Positions 19,126 to 28,188 are shown, numbered from the stretch's first letter. The stretch: 64,000 bases of DNA from an uncultured Clostridia bacterium (GCA_910587735.1 CAJUNT010000005.1:96892-160891), one strand, 5' to 3'. Notes: generated by a model from the sequence alone, not told the origin. Numbers and translations are program-made.

Positions 19126-21069
19126 ATGCCTTTTTTACCTGTCACAATGGAAGAAGTAAAACAAAGGGGCTGGAAGCAATTAGATTTTGTATATATTTGT
19201 GGTGATGCTTATGTTGACCACCCTTCTTTTGGAGCAGCAATTATATGTAGAACACTAGAAAGCAAAGGCTATAAAGTAGGCATAATAGCACAGCCAGATT
19301 GGAATAACAAACAGGATTTTATGAAATTAGGAGAACCAAAACTTGCATTTTTAATAAGTAGTGGCAATATTGATTCTATGGTAAATCATTATACTGTGGC
19401 AAAAAAAAGAAGACAAAAAGATGCCTATTCTCCAGGAGGAAAAGCAGGACTTCGTCCCGACAGAGCGGATATTGTATATAGCAACAAGTTAAGAGAAATA
19501 TATAAAAAAACGCCTATTATATTAGGAGGAATTGAGGCGAGTTTAAGACGTTTATCACATTATGATTATTGGGATAATAAAGTGAGACGTTCTATACTGT
19601 TGGATTCTGGTGCAGATTTAGTATTGTATGGTATGGGAGAACATCAAATTGTGGAATTGGCAGAGGCATTGGAAAGCGATATCCCCATTGAAGAAATTAC
19701 ATTTATAAAAGGTTCTGTATATAAAACAAAACAAGCCGAAAGAGCATTTGATGCAATACGTTTGCCTGATTATAATGATGTTGTGCAGTCTAAAAAGAAA
19801 TTTGCAGAAAGCTTTTTGATACAATATCAAAATACAGATGCCATTACAGCGAAAACACTGATAGAAAAATATAATGAATGGTATGTCATACAAAATCCAC
19901 CTTCTATGCCATTACAAACAGCAGAATTGGATACAGTATATTCTCTCAATTATATGAGAACATACCACACTATGTATGAAGAATATGGCGGTATTCCAGC
20001 GATAGAAGAAGTCAAATTCAGTTTGATAAGTAATAGAGGTTGTTTTGGTAATTGTAATTTTTGTGCTTTAGCTTTTCATCAAGGCAGAGTAGTGACAGCA
20101 AGAAGTCACGCTTCTATATTGCAAGAGGCACAAAAAATGGTTTGGGAAACGGATTTCAAGGGATATATACATGATGTAGGAGGTCCTACTGCAAACTTTA
20201 GACAAGCAGCTTGCGAAAAACAGCTGACAAAAGGTGCTTGCAAACAAAAACAATGTTTGTTCCCTAAAAAATGTGAAAATTTGAATGTAGACCACAAAGA
20301 TTATGTGAAACTATTAAGAAAATTAAGAGAAATACCTAAAGTAAAAAAGGTGTTTATACGTTCAGGTATACGATATGATTATTTAATATATGATAAAGAC
20401 CAGACGTTTTTTGAAGAACTTTGCGAGTATCATGTAAGCGGTCAACTAAAAGTTGCGCCAGAACACGTTTCTCCTAAAGTTTTGGCAAAAATGGGAAAAC
20501 CTACAAGGGAAGTATATGACAGATTTGTAAAGCGTTATTATGAAATCAATAAAAAGATAAATAAAGAGCAATATTTAGTACCCTATTTAATGAGTAGTCA
20601 CCCTGGAAGTGATTTACACGCTGCTATTGAATTGGCGGAATATTTGAGAGACATTGGACATCAGCCAGAACAAGTACAGGATTTTTATCCTACACCAGGG
20701 ACACTTTCCACAGCAATGTATTATACAGAATTAGACCCATTTACAATGGAAAAAGTTTATGTAGCAAAAACTCCTCATGAAAAGGCAATGCAAAGAGCGT
20801 TGATACAATATAAAGCACCTCAAAATTATCATTTAGTACTTGAGGCACTCAAAAAGGCACACAGAGAAGATTTGATAGGGTATGATAAACATTGTTTGAT
20901 ACGTCCAGTACCATATTATAATGGTGTGCATAAAGGGGCAAAGTCAGACCGTTCCAAAATGAATGATAGTACAAGTAATAATAAAAATTTTGTTAAAAAA
21001 CAAAAGCAGTATCAAACAGAACATAAAAAGAAAACAATTAGAAATGTGCATAAAAAGAAAACAAAATAA
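19126..21069 (+). CDS. YgiQ-family radical SAM protein
   Basis: A 647-residue radical SAM protein of the YgiQ family (UPF0313). The cluster-binding motif CFGNCNFC (CxxxCxxC) lies near residue 307 in SNRGCFGNCNFCALAFHQGR, preceded by a B12-binding-like N-terminal part with VYICGDAYVDHPSFG. A second Cys-rich stretch (CEKQLTKGACKQKQCLFPKKC) follows. The C-terminus is a lysine-rich tail. The biochemical role of the family is not established. The start has GGGGGGAAT upstream. Confidence 0.9.
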   Translation: MPFLPVTMEEVKQRGWKQLDFVYICGDAYVDHPSFGAAIICRTLESKGYKVGIIAQPDWNNKQDFMKLGEPKLAFLISSGNIDSMVNHYTVAKKRRQKDAYSPGGKAGLRPDRADIVYSNKLREIYKKTPIILGGIEASLRRLSHYDYWDNKVRRSILLDSGADLVLYGMGEHQIVELAEALESDIPIEEITFIKGSVYKTKQAERAFDAIRLPDYNDVVQSKKKFAESFLIQYQNTDAITAKTLIEKYNEWYVIQNPPSMPLQTAELDTVYSLNYMRTYHTMYEEYGGIPAIEEVKFSLISNRGCFGNCNFCALAFHQGRVVTARSHASILQEAQKMVWETDFKGYIHDVGGPTANFRQAACEKQLTKGACKQKQCLFPKKCENLNVDHKDYVKLLRKLREIPKVKKVFIRSGIRYDYLIYDKDQTFFEELCEYHVSGQLKVAPEHVSPKVLAKMGKPTREVYDRFVKRYYEINKKINKEQYLVPYLMSSHPGSDLHAAIELAEYLRDIGHQPEQVQDFYPTPGTLSTAMYYTELDPFTMEKVYVAKTPHEKAMQRALIQYKAPQNYHLVLEALKKAHREDLIGYDKHCLIRPVPYYNGVHKGAKSDRSKMNDSTSNNKNFVKKQKQYQTEHKKKTIRNVHKKKTK

Positions 21070-21079
21070 TGTAAAAAAA

Positions 21080-21107
21080 TTGACATTTATAGAGGTAATG
21101 ATATAAT
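21080..21107 (+). promoter_or_regulatory. Promoter of thrC
   Basis: TTGACA at 21080-21085 and TATAAT at 21102-21107 are both perfect consensus boxes with a 16-base spacer, about 110 bases before the thrC start. The leader contains a nine-base inverted repeat (TGCATTTGT at 21113, ACAAATGCA at 21168) around an A/T-rich loop. No T-box sequence is visible. Confidence 0.85.
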
Positions 21108-21216
21108 AAATTTGCATTTGTGAATATAACAATTTTTGAAAAAAATTTCATAAAAAATTTTTATTTTACAAATGCAGTAATATTATAAAATTACAAATAT
21201 AGGAGGAAAAAATAGC

Positions 21217-22683
21217 ATGAAATATATTGGGACAAGAGATGAAACAATAAAGGCAACAGCGTCACAGGCAATATTAAAAGGAATTTGCCCAGATGGAGGA
21301 CTTTTTATACCTAGCAGAATACCTAAAGTGAATAAATCATTATCAGATTTATCAAAATTTAGTTATCAGGAATTAGCTTATGAAATATTAAGATTATATT
21401 TAACAGATTTTACAGAACAGGAATTAAAATATTGTATAAACAATGCTTATGATAGTAAATTTGATACACAACAGATTGTACCTCTTGTAAAAAAAGGCGA
21501 TGCTTTGTTTTTAGAGTTGTTCCATGGAAAAACACTTGCGTTTAAAGATATTGCCTTATCTATACTACCTTATTTTATGAAAATAGCAGCAAAAAAGAAT
21601 GGCATTGATAAAGAAATTGTAATATTGACAGCAACTTCAGGAGATACAGGAAAGGCAGCGTTAGAGGGCTTTGCAAATGTGGAAGGTACAAAAATTATAG
21701 TATTTTTCCCAGAAGATGGTGTAAGCCCTGTGCAAAAACTTCAAATGACAACACAGGAAGGAGAAAATACTTGTGTTGTGGGTATCAAAGGTAATTTCGA
21801 TGATGCGCAATCTGCTGTAAAGAGCATATTTACAGACAAAGAACTCTCACAAAAATTAGAACAAAAAGGCTATATTTTTTCCTCTGCAAATTCCATAAAT
21901 ATTGGAAGACTTGTTCCACAAATTGTATATTACTTTTATGCTTATTTACAGGTTGCCAAGCAGGGCGAAATTGCATTAGGAGATACATTGAATTTTACAG
22001 TGCCAACTGGTAATTTTGGCGATATATTGGCGGGATATTATGCAAAATGTATGGGCTTACCTGTTAATCATTTTGTATGTGCTTCTAATGACAATAAAGT
22101 ACTCTATGACTTTTTTAGAACGGGAAAATATAATAAAAATAGAGAATTTCATGTAACAATTTCTCCTTCTATGGATATATTGATATCAAGTAATTTAGAG
22201 CGTTTTTTATGTCATATTATGGGACAGCAAAAAACAAAAGAGTGTATGACTAAATTGCAAAATGAGGGCAATTATAAAATAGAAATTGTTCAGAATGATG
22301 AAATTTCTGGAGAATATGCCACAGAACAAGAAACATATGGTGCTATTAAACAGATATATGAACAAACAGGATATATTTGTGATACTCATACAGCAGTAGC
22401 ATATGCAGCATATCAAAAATATAAAAACAGAACAAATGATAATACACCTATGGTAATTGTATCAACAGCAAGCCCTTATAAATTTACAAAAGATGTTATG
22501 GTGGCATTAGATGAAAATAATCAAAATGAAGATGCATTTGCATTGATGAAAAAATTGCAAAAAGTGTCTGGTGTGACAATACCAACAGTAATACAAGGTA
22601 TTGAAAAAAGAAAAATTGTTCATACTCATGTTTGTGAAAAAAATAATATCAAACAATTTGTTTCAAATTATTTATTAAAATAA
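21217..22683 (+). CDS. thrC: Threonine synthase
   Basis: PLP enzyme that makes threonine from O-phosphohomoserine. The 488-residue length is that of the longer threonine synthase class. The PLP lysine lies in FHGKTLAFKDIALS near residue 112, followed by TATSGDTGKAALEGF and the PEDGVSPVQKLQM block. AGGAGG precedes the start. It is a single-gene unit with a strong promoter and a downstream hairpin; hom and thrB are not in the window. Confidence 0.95.
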   Translation: MKYIGTRDETIKATASQAILKGICPDGGLFIPSRIPKVNKSLSDLSKFSYQELAYEILRLYLTDFTEQELKYCINNAYDSKFDTQQIVPLVKKGDALFLELFHGKTLAFKDIALSILPYFMKIAAKKNGIDKEIVILTATSGDTGKAALEGFANVEGTKIIVFFPEDGVSPVQKLQMTTQEGENTCVVGIKGNFDDAQSAVKSIFTDKELSQKLEQKGYIFSSANSINIGRLVPQIVYYFYAYLQVAKQGEIALGDTLNFTVPTGNFGDILAGYYAKCMGLPVNHFVCASNDNKVLYDFFRTGKYNKNREFHVTISPSMDILISSNLERFLCHIMGQQKTKECMTKLQNEGNYKIEIVQNDEISGEYATEQETYGAIKQIYEQTGYICDTHTAVAYAAYQKYKNRTNDNTPMVIVSTASPYKFTKDVMVALDENNQNEDAFALMKKLQKVSGVTIPTVIQGIEKRKIVHTHVCEKNNIKQFVSNYLLK

Positions 22684-22698
22684 GTAGTAAAATATTAT

Positions 22699-22732
22699 GG
22701 GGAAAACAATATTTTATTATATTGCTTTCCCC
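22699..22732. terminator. Hairpin between thrC and the convergent PHP gene
   Basis: GGGGAAAACAATAT pairs with ATATTGCTTTCCCC with one mismatch around a TTTATT loop. It lies between two converging genes and may terminate both. Confidence 0.6.
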
Positions 22733-22786
22733 TACATTTATTATGCAAAATATAATATTATTTTTTTGCTATTTTTACTACCATAT

Positions 22787-23593
22787 TTATGGAATATCTA
22801 TAAAATGAGGCTGTTGTTTTTCAAATACTGTGAATGCTTTAAAACCAGCATGACGTAAAAGTGTATAAGCATCTTTTATATGAGAGGCTACATATTCTGG
22901 AGAATGTGCATCAGAACCGATTGTAACAATTTCTCCTCCTAATTCTTTATAACGTTTTATAATTTCAATTTTAGGGTGTATGTAACCCAAACCATATTTT
23001 ATACCAGATGTATTTAATTCTATTCCTTTATCCTTTTTAATAAGCAGTTTTAATATTTCGTCAATGATTTCCATAAATTCTGAAACATTCAAATTTCTAT
23101 TATCATAGTCACCATAACGATTTACATAGTCCATATGTCCATAAACATTAAAACAGTCATATATTTTAACATTGTTGTATAAATCCTCAAAATATTCTAA
23201 ATAAGCATTATGCTGTGTTTTTCCATTGTAAAAGTAATTACCATATAATTCCAATCCTTTTACACAATGTGTAGAACCAATTACAAAATCAAATATACCA
23301 TTTTTATAAAAATCATCTGTTTCTTTTTTGACATGAGCCTGTAAGCCAAATTCAACACCTTTACGAATGATAATTTTACCATCATATTTTTGTTTCATAT
23401 CATTTATTTTTGCTGTATAAGCATCATAATCCAATAAAAATGGAAATTCTGGGTCAGGATATTGATAGTCTAGGTGGTCTGTTATGGCAATTTCTTTTAA
23501 TCCTAATGATATTGCTTTTTCAATCATACTTTCCATAGTAGCATCACTATCAGAAGAATAATTTGTGTGCATATGATAATCAGAATAACTCAT
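22787..23593 (-). CDS. PHP-family histidinol-phosphatase-like protein
   Basis: A 268-residue PHP-domain metallophosphatase resembling the HisK/HisJ-type histidinol phosphatases. Metal ligands appear in DYHMHTNYSSDS at residues 5-16, ITDHLDYQ, FVIGSTHC, YGHMDYV, and IGSDAHSPEYV. Proteins of this family in clostridia are usually annotated as histidinol phosphatase, but no other his genes are nearby, so the substrate is not certain. The start has AAAGGAG on the minus strand. Confidence 0.88.
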   Translation of the reverse strand: MSYSDYHMHTNYSSDSDATMESMIEKAISLGLKEIAITDHLDYQYPDPEFPFLLDYDAYTAKINDMKQKYDGKIIIRKGVEFGLQAHVKKETDDFYKNGIFDFVIGSTHCVKGLELYGNYFYNGKTQHNAYLEYFEDLYNNVKIYDCFNVYGHMDYVNRYGDYDNRNLNVSEFMEIIDEILKLLIKKDKGIELNTSGIKYGLGYIHPKIEIIKRYKELGGEIVTIGSDAHSPEYVASHIKDAYTLLRHAGFKAFTVFEKQQPHFIDIP

Positions 23594-23634
23594 TTTTTGT
23601 AACTCCTTTCGTTTGTTGTTTTATATTATTATAA

Positions 23635-23862
23635 AACTGCGTTGGCATATTGAAAAGTTTTTTGTCAAACTTTCTGGGGGGAAAGTTTACAGGGCGCTGA
23701 ATGTCTGATGGACATTCGTTTAGCGCCGACCGAAGCGTAGACCAAACAGCGTCCGCAAATAAAACAATATTCTTCTGTTAAAACCTTGGAGCTTTGCTCC
23801 AAACCTCACTCGCTTTTTGAAAAAAGCGAGGCAAAAACTTTTATGGAAAACTTCGTTTTCCT
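23635..23862. repeat. Hairpin-rich intergenic repeat, copy A
   Basis: This copy occupies most of the 340-base gap between the PHP gene and the DUF4153 gene. It contains, in order, five hairpins: AAACTTTC/GAAAGTTT (23667, 23681), GGCGCT/AGCGCC (23693, 23722) enclosing AATGTC/GACATT, TTGGAGC/GCTCCAA (23786-23802), CTCGCTTTTT/AAAAAGCGAG (23809-23830) and GGAAAAC/GTTTTCC (23845-23861). Copy B at 27491 has the same framework with compensating stem changes. No ORF or transposase is seen in it. Confidence 0.85.
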
Positions 23863-23933
23863 GATAATAAACAGAAATAAAAATTATTTTTAAAATTACT
23901 CTTTTTGGATACTTCCTATAAAAAAGATATTAT

Positions 23934-25472
23934 TTAATGATTTTTCAAATATTCTTTTGCAGATTTTTCTGCTTGTGCTATGCCTATATGATATGCTCTA
24001 ACTGTTTTTTGTTCACATTCTTTCATTACTTTTTCAAAATAATTTTTCATCATTTCTTCACCAGTTGGCTGGTCTGGTTCTGTTACAATTTTACTTGCAT
24101 CTATTTTTGCTAATTCTGGTACAACATCTAATGATGAAAACATAATACTACGTATATCTGATGTTGTATACTGTTTCATATGTTCTAAATTATATTTTGC
24201 AACAAATGCTTCTGGTTTTATTGCACTTAATATTGTCATAAATACAAAACCTACCACAAATAAATATTGATACAATCTATATTGTTTATGATATATGGCA
24301 TATACAACACCTACCATACTCACAGCAAGCAATGCAAGAAACCAAAATACATATACCCTTAATACTGTCATATGATATGCTTTTACATACAACATCATAC
24401 GATAAAAAGAAGATGCTATCATAATTACATTACAGACAGAAACAGCTGTTAATATCATATTTAATATATTGTGTTTTCTAAATTTCCAGTTGCATATAAT
24501 GACCATTAAAAAGTTAATGACACTAACAAAAAGCAATTCAAAAAATCCCTTTCTGGCATAACTAGAATAGGTATATCCTTCTGGCAAATTTCCCTTACCT
24601 ATAAATAAATACCATATCTGTATACCACAAAATAATAAATATACTATGAGTAGTACACTTGTAAATGTAATAGCGATAATAGGCTCTATTTGTATGGTTT
24701 GTTTTGTAGTTGCAGATAATTCTTTTCTTGCAAGTGATGCTGTAAAACAATAAAATATCCAATAACCCAACACAAATAAAAATGTAATAGCAATGATATT
24801 AGGAGGATAAAATAAATTACCTACCAGTTTTACTATCATATTTGCAAAAACACTATCTGCTGACATAAGCATTGCTATGATAACTAATGTAAAAGGTAAT
24901 GCAATGCCCAGTCCTAATATCACATAAAGCCATTTTTGATTTTGATTTTCTTTTTTTCTCATTTGTTGTATAAAATGTTCTATGGGTTGAAATAAACTTG
25001 CAATACCTCCAAATAACAATAAAAACAAATTATAAATGTATGTTTTAAATCCCCATGCTGTATCAGTATACATTTGATGGAACATCATAACAATAAAAAG
25101 AAGAAGTATTATTTTTTTTTGCCAAAAATGTAAAAAACTTTGGTCTGTCCACAACATCAATCCATTCATTAACACAATCATAATGACATAATATAGGGTA
25201 TTTTTTTTCATTGTAATATCCCATTGTTTTAATATGGCAAAACAACAAGCAATTTCTCCTAATGATGATAGAAATACCCCTAATCCTGTATCTATTTTAT
25301 ATGTCCCCAAAACATAAAAAAATGCAAAACAAATACAAGTCATAACAAAACGCCAATAATTTTGTAATATTTTTTGCTGATATATTGTTTCTTTTGGCTT
25401 TTGGGGTAATTCTTGCTGTACATTTTTTTCTTCTATTATTTGCTGTTGTTGATTTTCTAAATTTTCCTCCAT
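23934..25472 (-). CDS. Multi-spanning membrane protein (DUF4153/DUF4173 type)
   Basis: A polytopic membrane protein of 512 residues with a polar glutamine/glutamate-rich N-terminal tail, about 12 hydrophobic segments and a cytoplasmic-type C-terminus. It resembles the DUF4153/DUF4173 family, whose function is unknown. GAGGAGG lies eight bases before the ATG at 25472; another ATG (25478) overlaps the upstream stop codon as ATGA. It is the third gene of an operon with a DUF2975 membrane protein and a small HTH regulator. Confidence 0.8.
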   Translation of the reverse strand: MEENLENQQQQIIEEKNVQQELPQKPKETIYQQKILQNYWRFVMTCICFAFFYVLGTYKIDTGLGVFLSSLGEIACCFAILKQWDITMKKNTLYYVIMIVLMNGLMLWTDQSFLHFWQKKIILLLFIVMMFHQMYTDTAWGFKTYIYNLFLLLFGGIASLFQPIEHFIQQMRKKENQNQKWLYVILGLGIALPFTLVIIAMLMSADSVFANMIVKLVGNLFYPPNIIAITFLFVLGYWIFYCFTASLARKELSATTKQTIQIEPIIAITFTSVLLIVYLLFCGIQIWYLFIGKGNLPEGYTYSSYARKGFFELLFVSVINFLMVIICNWKFRKHNILNMILTAVSVCNVIMIASSFYRMMLYVKAYHMTVLRVYVFWFLALLAVSMVGVVYAIYHKQYRLYQYLFVVGFVFMTILSAIKPEAFVAKYNLEHMKQYTTSDIRSIMFSSLDVVPELAKIDASKIVTEPDQPTGEEMMKNYFEKVMKECEQKTVRAYHIGIAQAEKSAKEYLKNH

Positions 25473-25474
25473 GT

Positions 25475-25684
25475 TCATTCCTCCTCTATATATTCTAATA
25501 TATCTCCTGGCTGACAATGCAGTGCAGTGCAAATACTTTCTAATGTAGAAAATCGTATTGCTTTCGCTTTATTATTTTTTAATATGGATAAATTTGCCAT
25601 AGTGATATCAACTTCTTTTGCAAGTTCTGTTAGTCCCATTTTTCTTTGTGCCATAACTACATCTAAATTTACACGTATTCCCAT
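25475..25684 (-). CDS. Small Cro/CI-type HTH regulator (YozG-like)
   Basis: A 69-residue protein that is almost only a helix-turn-helix: VNLDVVMAQRKMG, LTELAKEVDITMANLS and the C-terminal CTALHCQPGDILEY, the hallmark of the small YozG/YP_-like XRE group. Such genes are commonly paired with DUF2975 membrane proteins, as here. It is the likely candidate for binding the 21-bp repeats upstream of the operon. Its stop overlaps an ATG of the next gene. Confidence 0.9.
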   Translation of the reverse strand: MGIRVNLDVVMAQRKMGLTELAKEVDITMANLSILKNNKAKAIRFSTLESICTALHCQPGDILEYIEEE

Positions 25685-25694
25685 GTTTTTCCTC

Positions 25695-26144
25695 CTATAT
25701 TGTCAAGTCATTTTCTTGTTTATAATTAACGGCTTGCTGAAATACTTTTGAAAGCACAAAGCTAAACAATCCTGCTATAAAAAATATAATAATAATGATA
25801 ACAGTAGAAGGGGTAATAATATAAAATAATCTTATCATTGTTGCAAAAGAAATGATAATGCTATAATATCCCATTTTTTTTAGGCTAGTTACATTTTGTT
25901 GTATAAAACAGTTTTGCTGTAATACTGTTTGAAACATTTTTCTTAATTCTGCTATTATCATAACAGCAAAAACACCTGCTATAAAAAATAATATACACAT
26001 TTGTATATAATGCGTTTGAAATATAGCATACCATTGTCCCATATGTTTTAATAATATGGGTATACTGATACAAGTGATACACCCACCATAATACATAATA
26101 TCTAACAACCATTTAACATATTGTTCTAAATTATTTTGTTTCAT
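25695..26144 (-). CDS. DUF2975 family membrane protein
   Basis: A 149-residue protein with four hydrophobic segments (about 14-32, 46-66, 93-110 and 113-135), fitting DUF2975. It lies ten bases before the small HTH gene, the standard pairing for this family; the membrane protein may control or sense for the regulator, but this is not established. AGGAGGAAG precedes the ATG on the minus strand. It is the first gene of the operon. Confidence 0.85.
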   Translation of the reverse strand: MKQNNLEQYVKWLLDIMYYGGCITCISIPILLKHMGQWYAIFQTHYIQMCILFFIAGVFAVMIIAELRKMFQTVLQQNCFIQQNVTSLKKMGYYSIIISFATMIRLFYIITPSTVIIIIIFFIAGLFSFVLSKVFQQAVNYKQENDLTI

Positions 26145-26173
26145 GTAACTTCCTCCTGTTTAGTATTTCCATT

Positions 26174-26202
26174 ACTATAGCACAATATTTTTTGTTTTTC
26201 AA
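26174..26202 (-). promoter_or_regulatory. Promoter of the DUF2975-HTH-DUF4153 operon
   Basis: On the minus strand TTGAAA (26202-26197) and TATAGT (26179-26174) are separated by 17 bases, and TGC precedes the -10 box (extended -10). The -35 box lies inside the first of three phased repeats. Confidence 0.75.
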
Positions 26203-26255
26203 TATATTTTTATTGTTTTTCAATAAATATTTTATTTTTATCAATAAATATACTA
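26190..26255. repeat. Three phased TTTTTCAATAAATAT repeats (operator array)
   Basis: TCAATA cores lie at 26199, 26220 and 26241, exactly 21 bases apart, each within an extended TTTTTCAATAAATAT-like unit. The first overlaps the -35 box of the minus-strand operon; the others extend between it and the mnmA promoter. Two helical turns of spacing means all units face the same side of the DNA, as expected for a cooperative regulator. Confidence 0.6.
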
Positions 26256-26263
26256 TTTTGTGA

Positions 26264-26292
26264 TTGTAAAAAATGTGTAAATATGCTAGTAT
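26264..26292 (+). promoter_or_regulatory. Promoter of mnmA
   Basis: TTGTAA (26264-26269) and TAGTAT (26287-26292) are 17 bases apart with TGC before the -10 box. It diverges from the DUF2975 operon promoter and lies just beyond the three phased repeats. Confidence 0.6.
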
Positions 26293-26335
26293 GAAAAACA
26301 ACAAAATATGATTTTATATAAAGGGTGAAAATAAT

Positions 26336-27481
26336 ATGAATGAAAATAATGAAGAAACAAAAGTAATTGTTACAATAAATGGTAATGAAAATAATAACAA
26401 AACGGATAAAAAAACTGTTGTGGTAGGTATGTCAGGGGGAGTGGATAGCTCTGTGGCAGCATATTTATTAAAACAACAAGGCTATACTGTAATAGGTGTC
26501 ACAATGCAGGTATTGCCTCCAGAACCTATACGACAACAAGGGCAAAATGGAGGTTGTTGTGGAGTTTCTGCAATAGAGGAGGCAAGACGTATAGCATTTA
26601 AGTTAGATATTCCTCATTATGTTATGAATTTTAGAGAGGTATTTCAAAAAAATGTGATAGATTATTTTGTATCAGAATATCAAAAAGGACGTACGCCTAA
26701 CCCTTGTATTGCTTGCAATCGCTATGTAAAATGGGAGGCACTTTTACAAAATAGTAAAAAAATAGGTGCAGATTTCATTGCTACGGGACATTATGCAGAA
26801 ATTGTAAAACACCCCAAAACACAACGCTATACTTTAAAATGCCGTGATGAAAATAAAAAAGACCAAACATATGTTCTTTATAATTTAACACAAGAGCAAC
26901 TACAATATACTTTAATGCCAATAGGAGGCTCTCAAAAGGAAGTGATTAGAAAAATAGCAGAGCAAATAGATATCAATATTTCTAAAAAGCCGGATAGTCA
27001 AGAAATTTGTTTTATACCAGACAATGATTACAGTGGATTTATACAAAGAGAAACAGCAAAGACATATCCAGCAGGTAATTTTGTTGATTTAGATGGTAAT
27101 GTATTGGGAAAACATAAAGGAATTATTTATTATACTGTAGGGCAAAGAAAAGGCTTAGGCATTGCTTTTGGTAAGCCTATGTATGTTTATAGTATTGACG
27201 CTGAAAAAAATGAAGTAGTGTTGTGTGAAAATGATGCTTTGTTTCAAAAAACAGTTTATGCAGATAATTTGAATTTTATGGGGATTGAAAATATAGAAAA
27301 TGGTATGAGATTGCAGGGAAAAATACGCTATCATCATAATAAAGCATGGTGTACTGTATATATGAAAAATGAATCTGAATTGATGTGTGTGTTTGATGAA
27401 CCTCAGAGAGCTGTCACACCAGGACAAGCACTTGTACTTTATGATGGGGAATATGTTGCTTGTGGAGGTACAATAAAATAA
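26336..27481 (+). CDS. mnmA: tRNA-specific 2-thiouridylase MnmA
   Basis: Thiolates U34 of Lys, Glu and Gln tRNAs using sulfur from a cysteine desulfurase. The PP-loop GMSGGVDSS is at residues 31-39. The catalytic cysteines are C127 in NPCIACNRYVKW and the one in SQEICFIPD near 222. A Gly-Cys-Cys insert (NGGCCGVSAIEEA) follows the first strand. The protein carries a polar 27-residue N-terminal extension rich in Asn, Glu and Lys, not conserved in the family, so a later start is conceivable. Sulfur presumably comes from NifS encoded 15 kb upstream. Confidence 0.94.
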   Translation: MNENNEETKVIVTINGNENNNKTDKKTVVVGMSGGVDSSVAAYLLKQQGYTVIGVTMQVLPPEPIRQQGQNGGCCGVSAIEEARRIAFKLDIPHYVMNFREVFQKNVIDYFVSEYQKGRTPNPCIACNRYVKWEALLQNSKKIGADFIATGHYAEIVKHPKTQRYTLKCRDENKKDQTYVLYNLTQEQLQYTLMPIGGSQKEVIRKIAEQIDINISKKPDSQEICFIPDNDYSGFIQRETAKTYPAGNFVDLDGNVLGKHKGIIYYTVGQRKGLGIAFGKPMYVYSIDAEKNEVVLCENDALFQKTVYADNLNFMGIENIENGMRLQGKIRYHHNKAWCTVYMKNESELMCVFDEPQRAVTPGQALVLYDGEYVACGGTIK

Positions 27482-27490
27482 ATGAAATAA

Positions 27491-27718
27491 CTGCGTTCGC
27501 AAAGAGTAAAGTTCTTTGTCCAACTTTCTGTAGGGAAAGTTGGTAGGGTGTGGAGCGACGTCCACAAATAAAATATATTCTTTAATTTATCTCTTAAACT
27601 TTTTGACTAAAATTTTAAAAATAATATTGTTTTGTTAAAACCTTGAGGCTTTGCCTCAAACTCCACCAACTTTTGAAAAAGTTGGACAAAACTTTTAAAA
27701 GGAAAACTTCGTTTTCCT
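27491..27718. repeat. Hairpin-rich intergenic repeat, copy B
   Basis: This second full copy of the family lies after mnmA. Its hairpins match copy A in order: CCAACTTTC/GAAAGTTGG (27520, 27535), TGTGGA/TCCACA (27549, 27561), TTGAGGC/GCCTCAA (27643-27659), CCAACTTTT/AAAAGTTGG (27666-27685) and an identical GGAAAAC/GTTTTCC (27701-27717). Stem bases differ from copy A but pairing is kept. The remaining gap to 27900 is A/T-rich without recognisable features. Confidence 0.85.
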
Positions 27719-27903
27719 AATTACAAACGGAATTTTATATAAAAAATAATATGCAGTAATTGTATAAAGCGTTATGAAATGGGAAACACTTTTTATACAG
27801 AATGAAAGAGTGAAAAAATGTATTTGTGCAATATGTTTAAAAATATAATAATATGATTGTGAAATTTATTATAATATTTTGCTGATAAAGTCGAAAAAAA
27901 TAC

Positions 27904-27932
27904 TTGCAAACAAATGATTTTTCATGTATACT
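27904..27932 (+). promoter_or_regulatory. Promoter of the S10-spc-alpha superoperon
   Basis: TTGCAA (27904-27909) and TATACT (27927-27932) are separated by 17 bases. It is the only good promoter seen ahead of rpsJ and begins a leader of about 250 bases. Confidence 0.75.
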
Positions 27933-27938
27933 GAATTA

Positions 27939-28188
27939 CGTTGTGACATACGAGCGAAGATACAGAAGGTTGCGGCATACAAAAACATTATGTATGCAGG
28001 TTTTTCTGAGGAGCGATGTCCAGTTCAAGAAACCGGGCGACATGGTCACTGTACTGAATATAGGAAAAAGACTTTTCTCACAGGGGGAAAGTTTGCGTAT
28101 CTTACGTTGCAGGATACGTCCGAATAAGTGTGCAGTCACCGCTTGTCGTGCTGAAGTTCAATAGTGCGAAAAGGAGGGGACTTTTTTT
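27939..28188 (+). promoter_or_regulatory. Long structured leader of the S10 operon
   Basis: Between the promoter and rpsJ is a 250-base leader, clearly richer in G+C than surrounding intergenic DNA. Hairpins include GCATACA/TGTATGC near 27974-27996 and CGTATC/GATACG near 28097-28119. Two open frames exist in it, but neither has a ribosome-binding site or protein-like composition. The leader is a candidate for ribosomal-protein autoregulation; the family is not identified. Confidence 0.55.

Noticed and set aside
21108..21216. T-box or other riboswitch upstream of thrC
   Set aside because: The leader has an inverted repeat but no T-box core sequence and no clear antiterminator/terminator pair.
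27904..28164. Two overlapping open frames in the S10 leader (86 and 67 residues)
   Set aside because: They start at or inside the promoter, have no ribosome-binding site and no protein-like pattern; the region is better explained as a structured leader.
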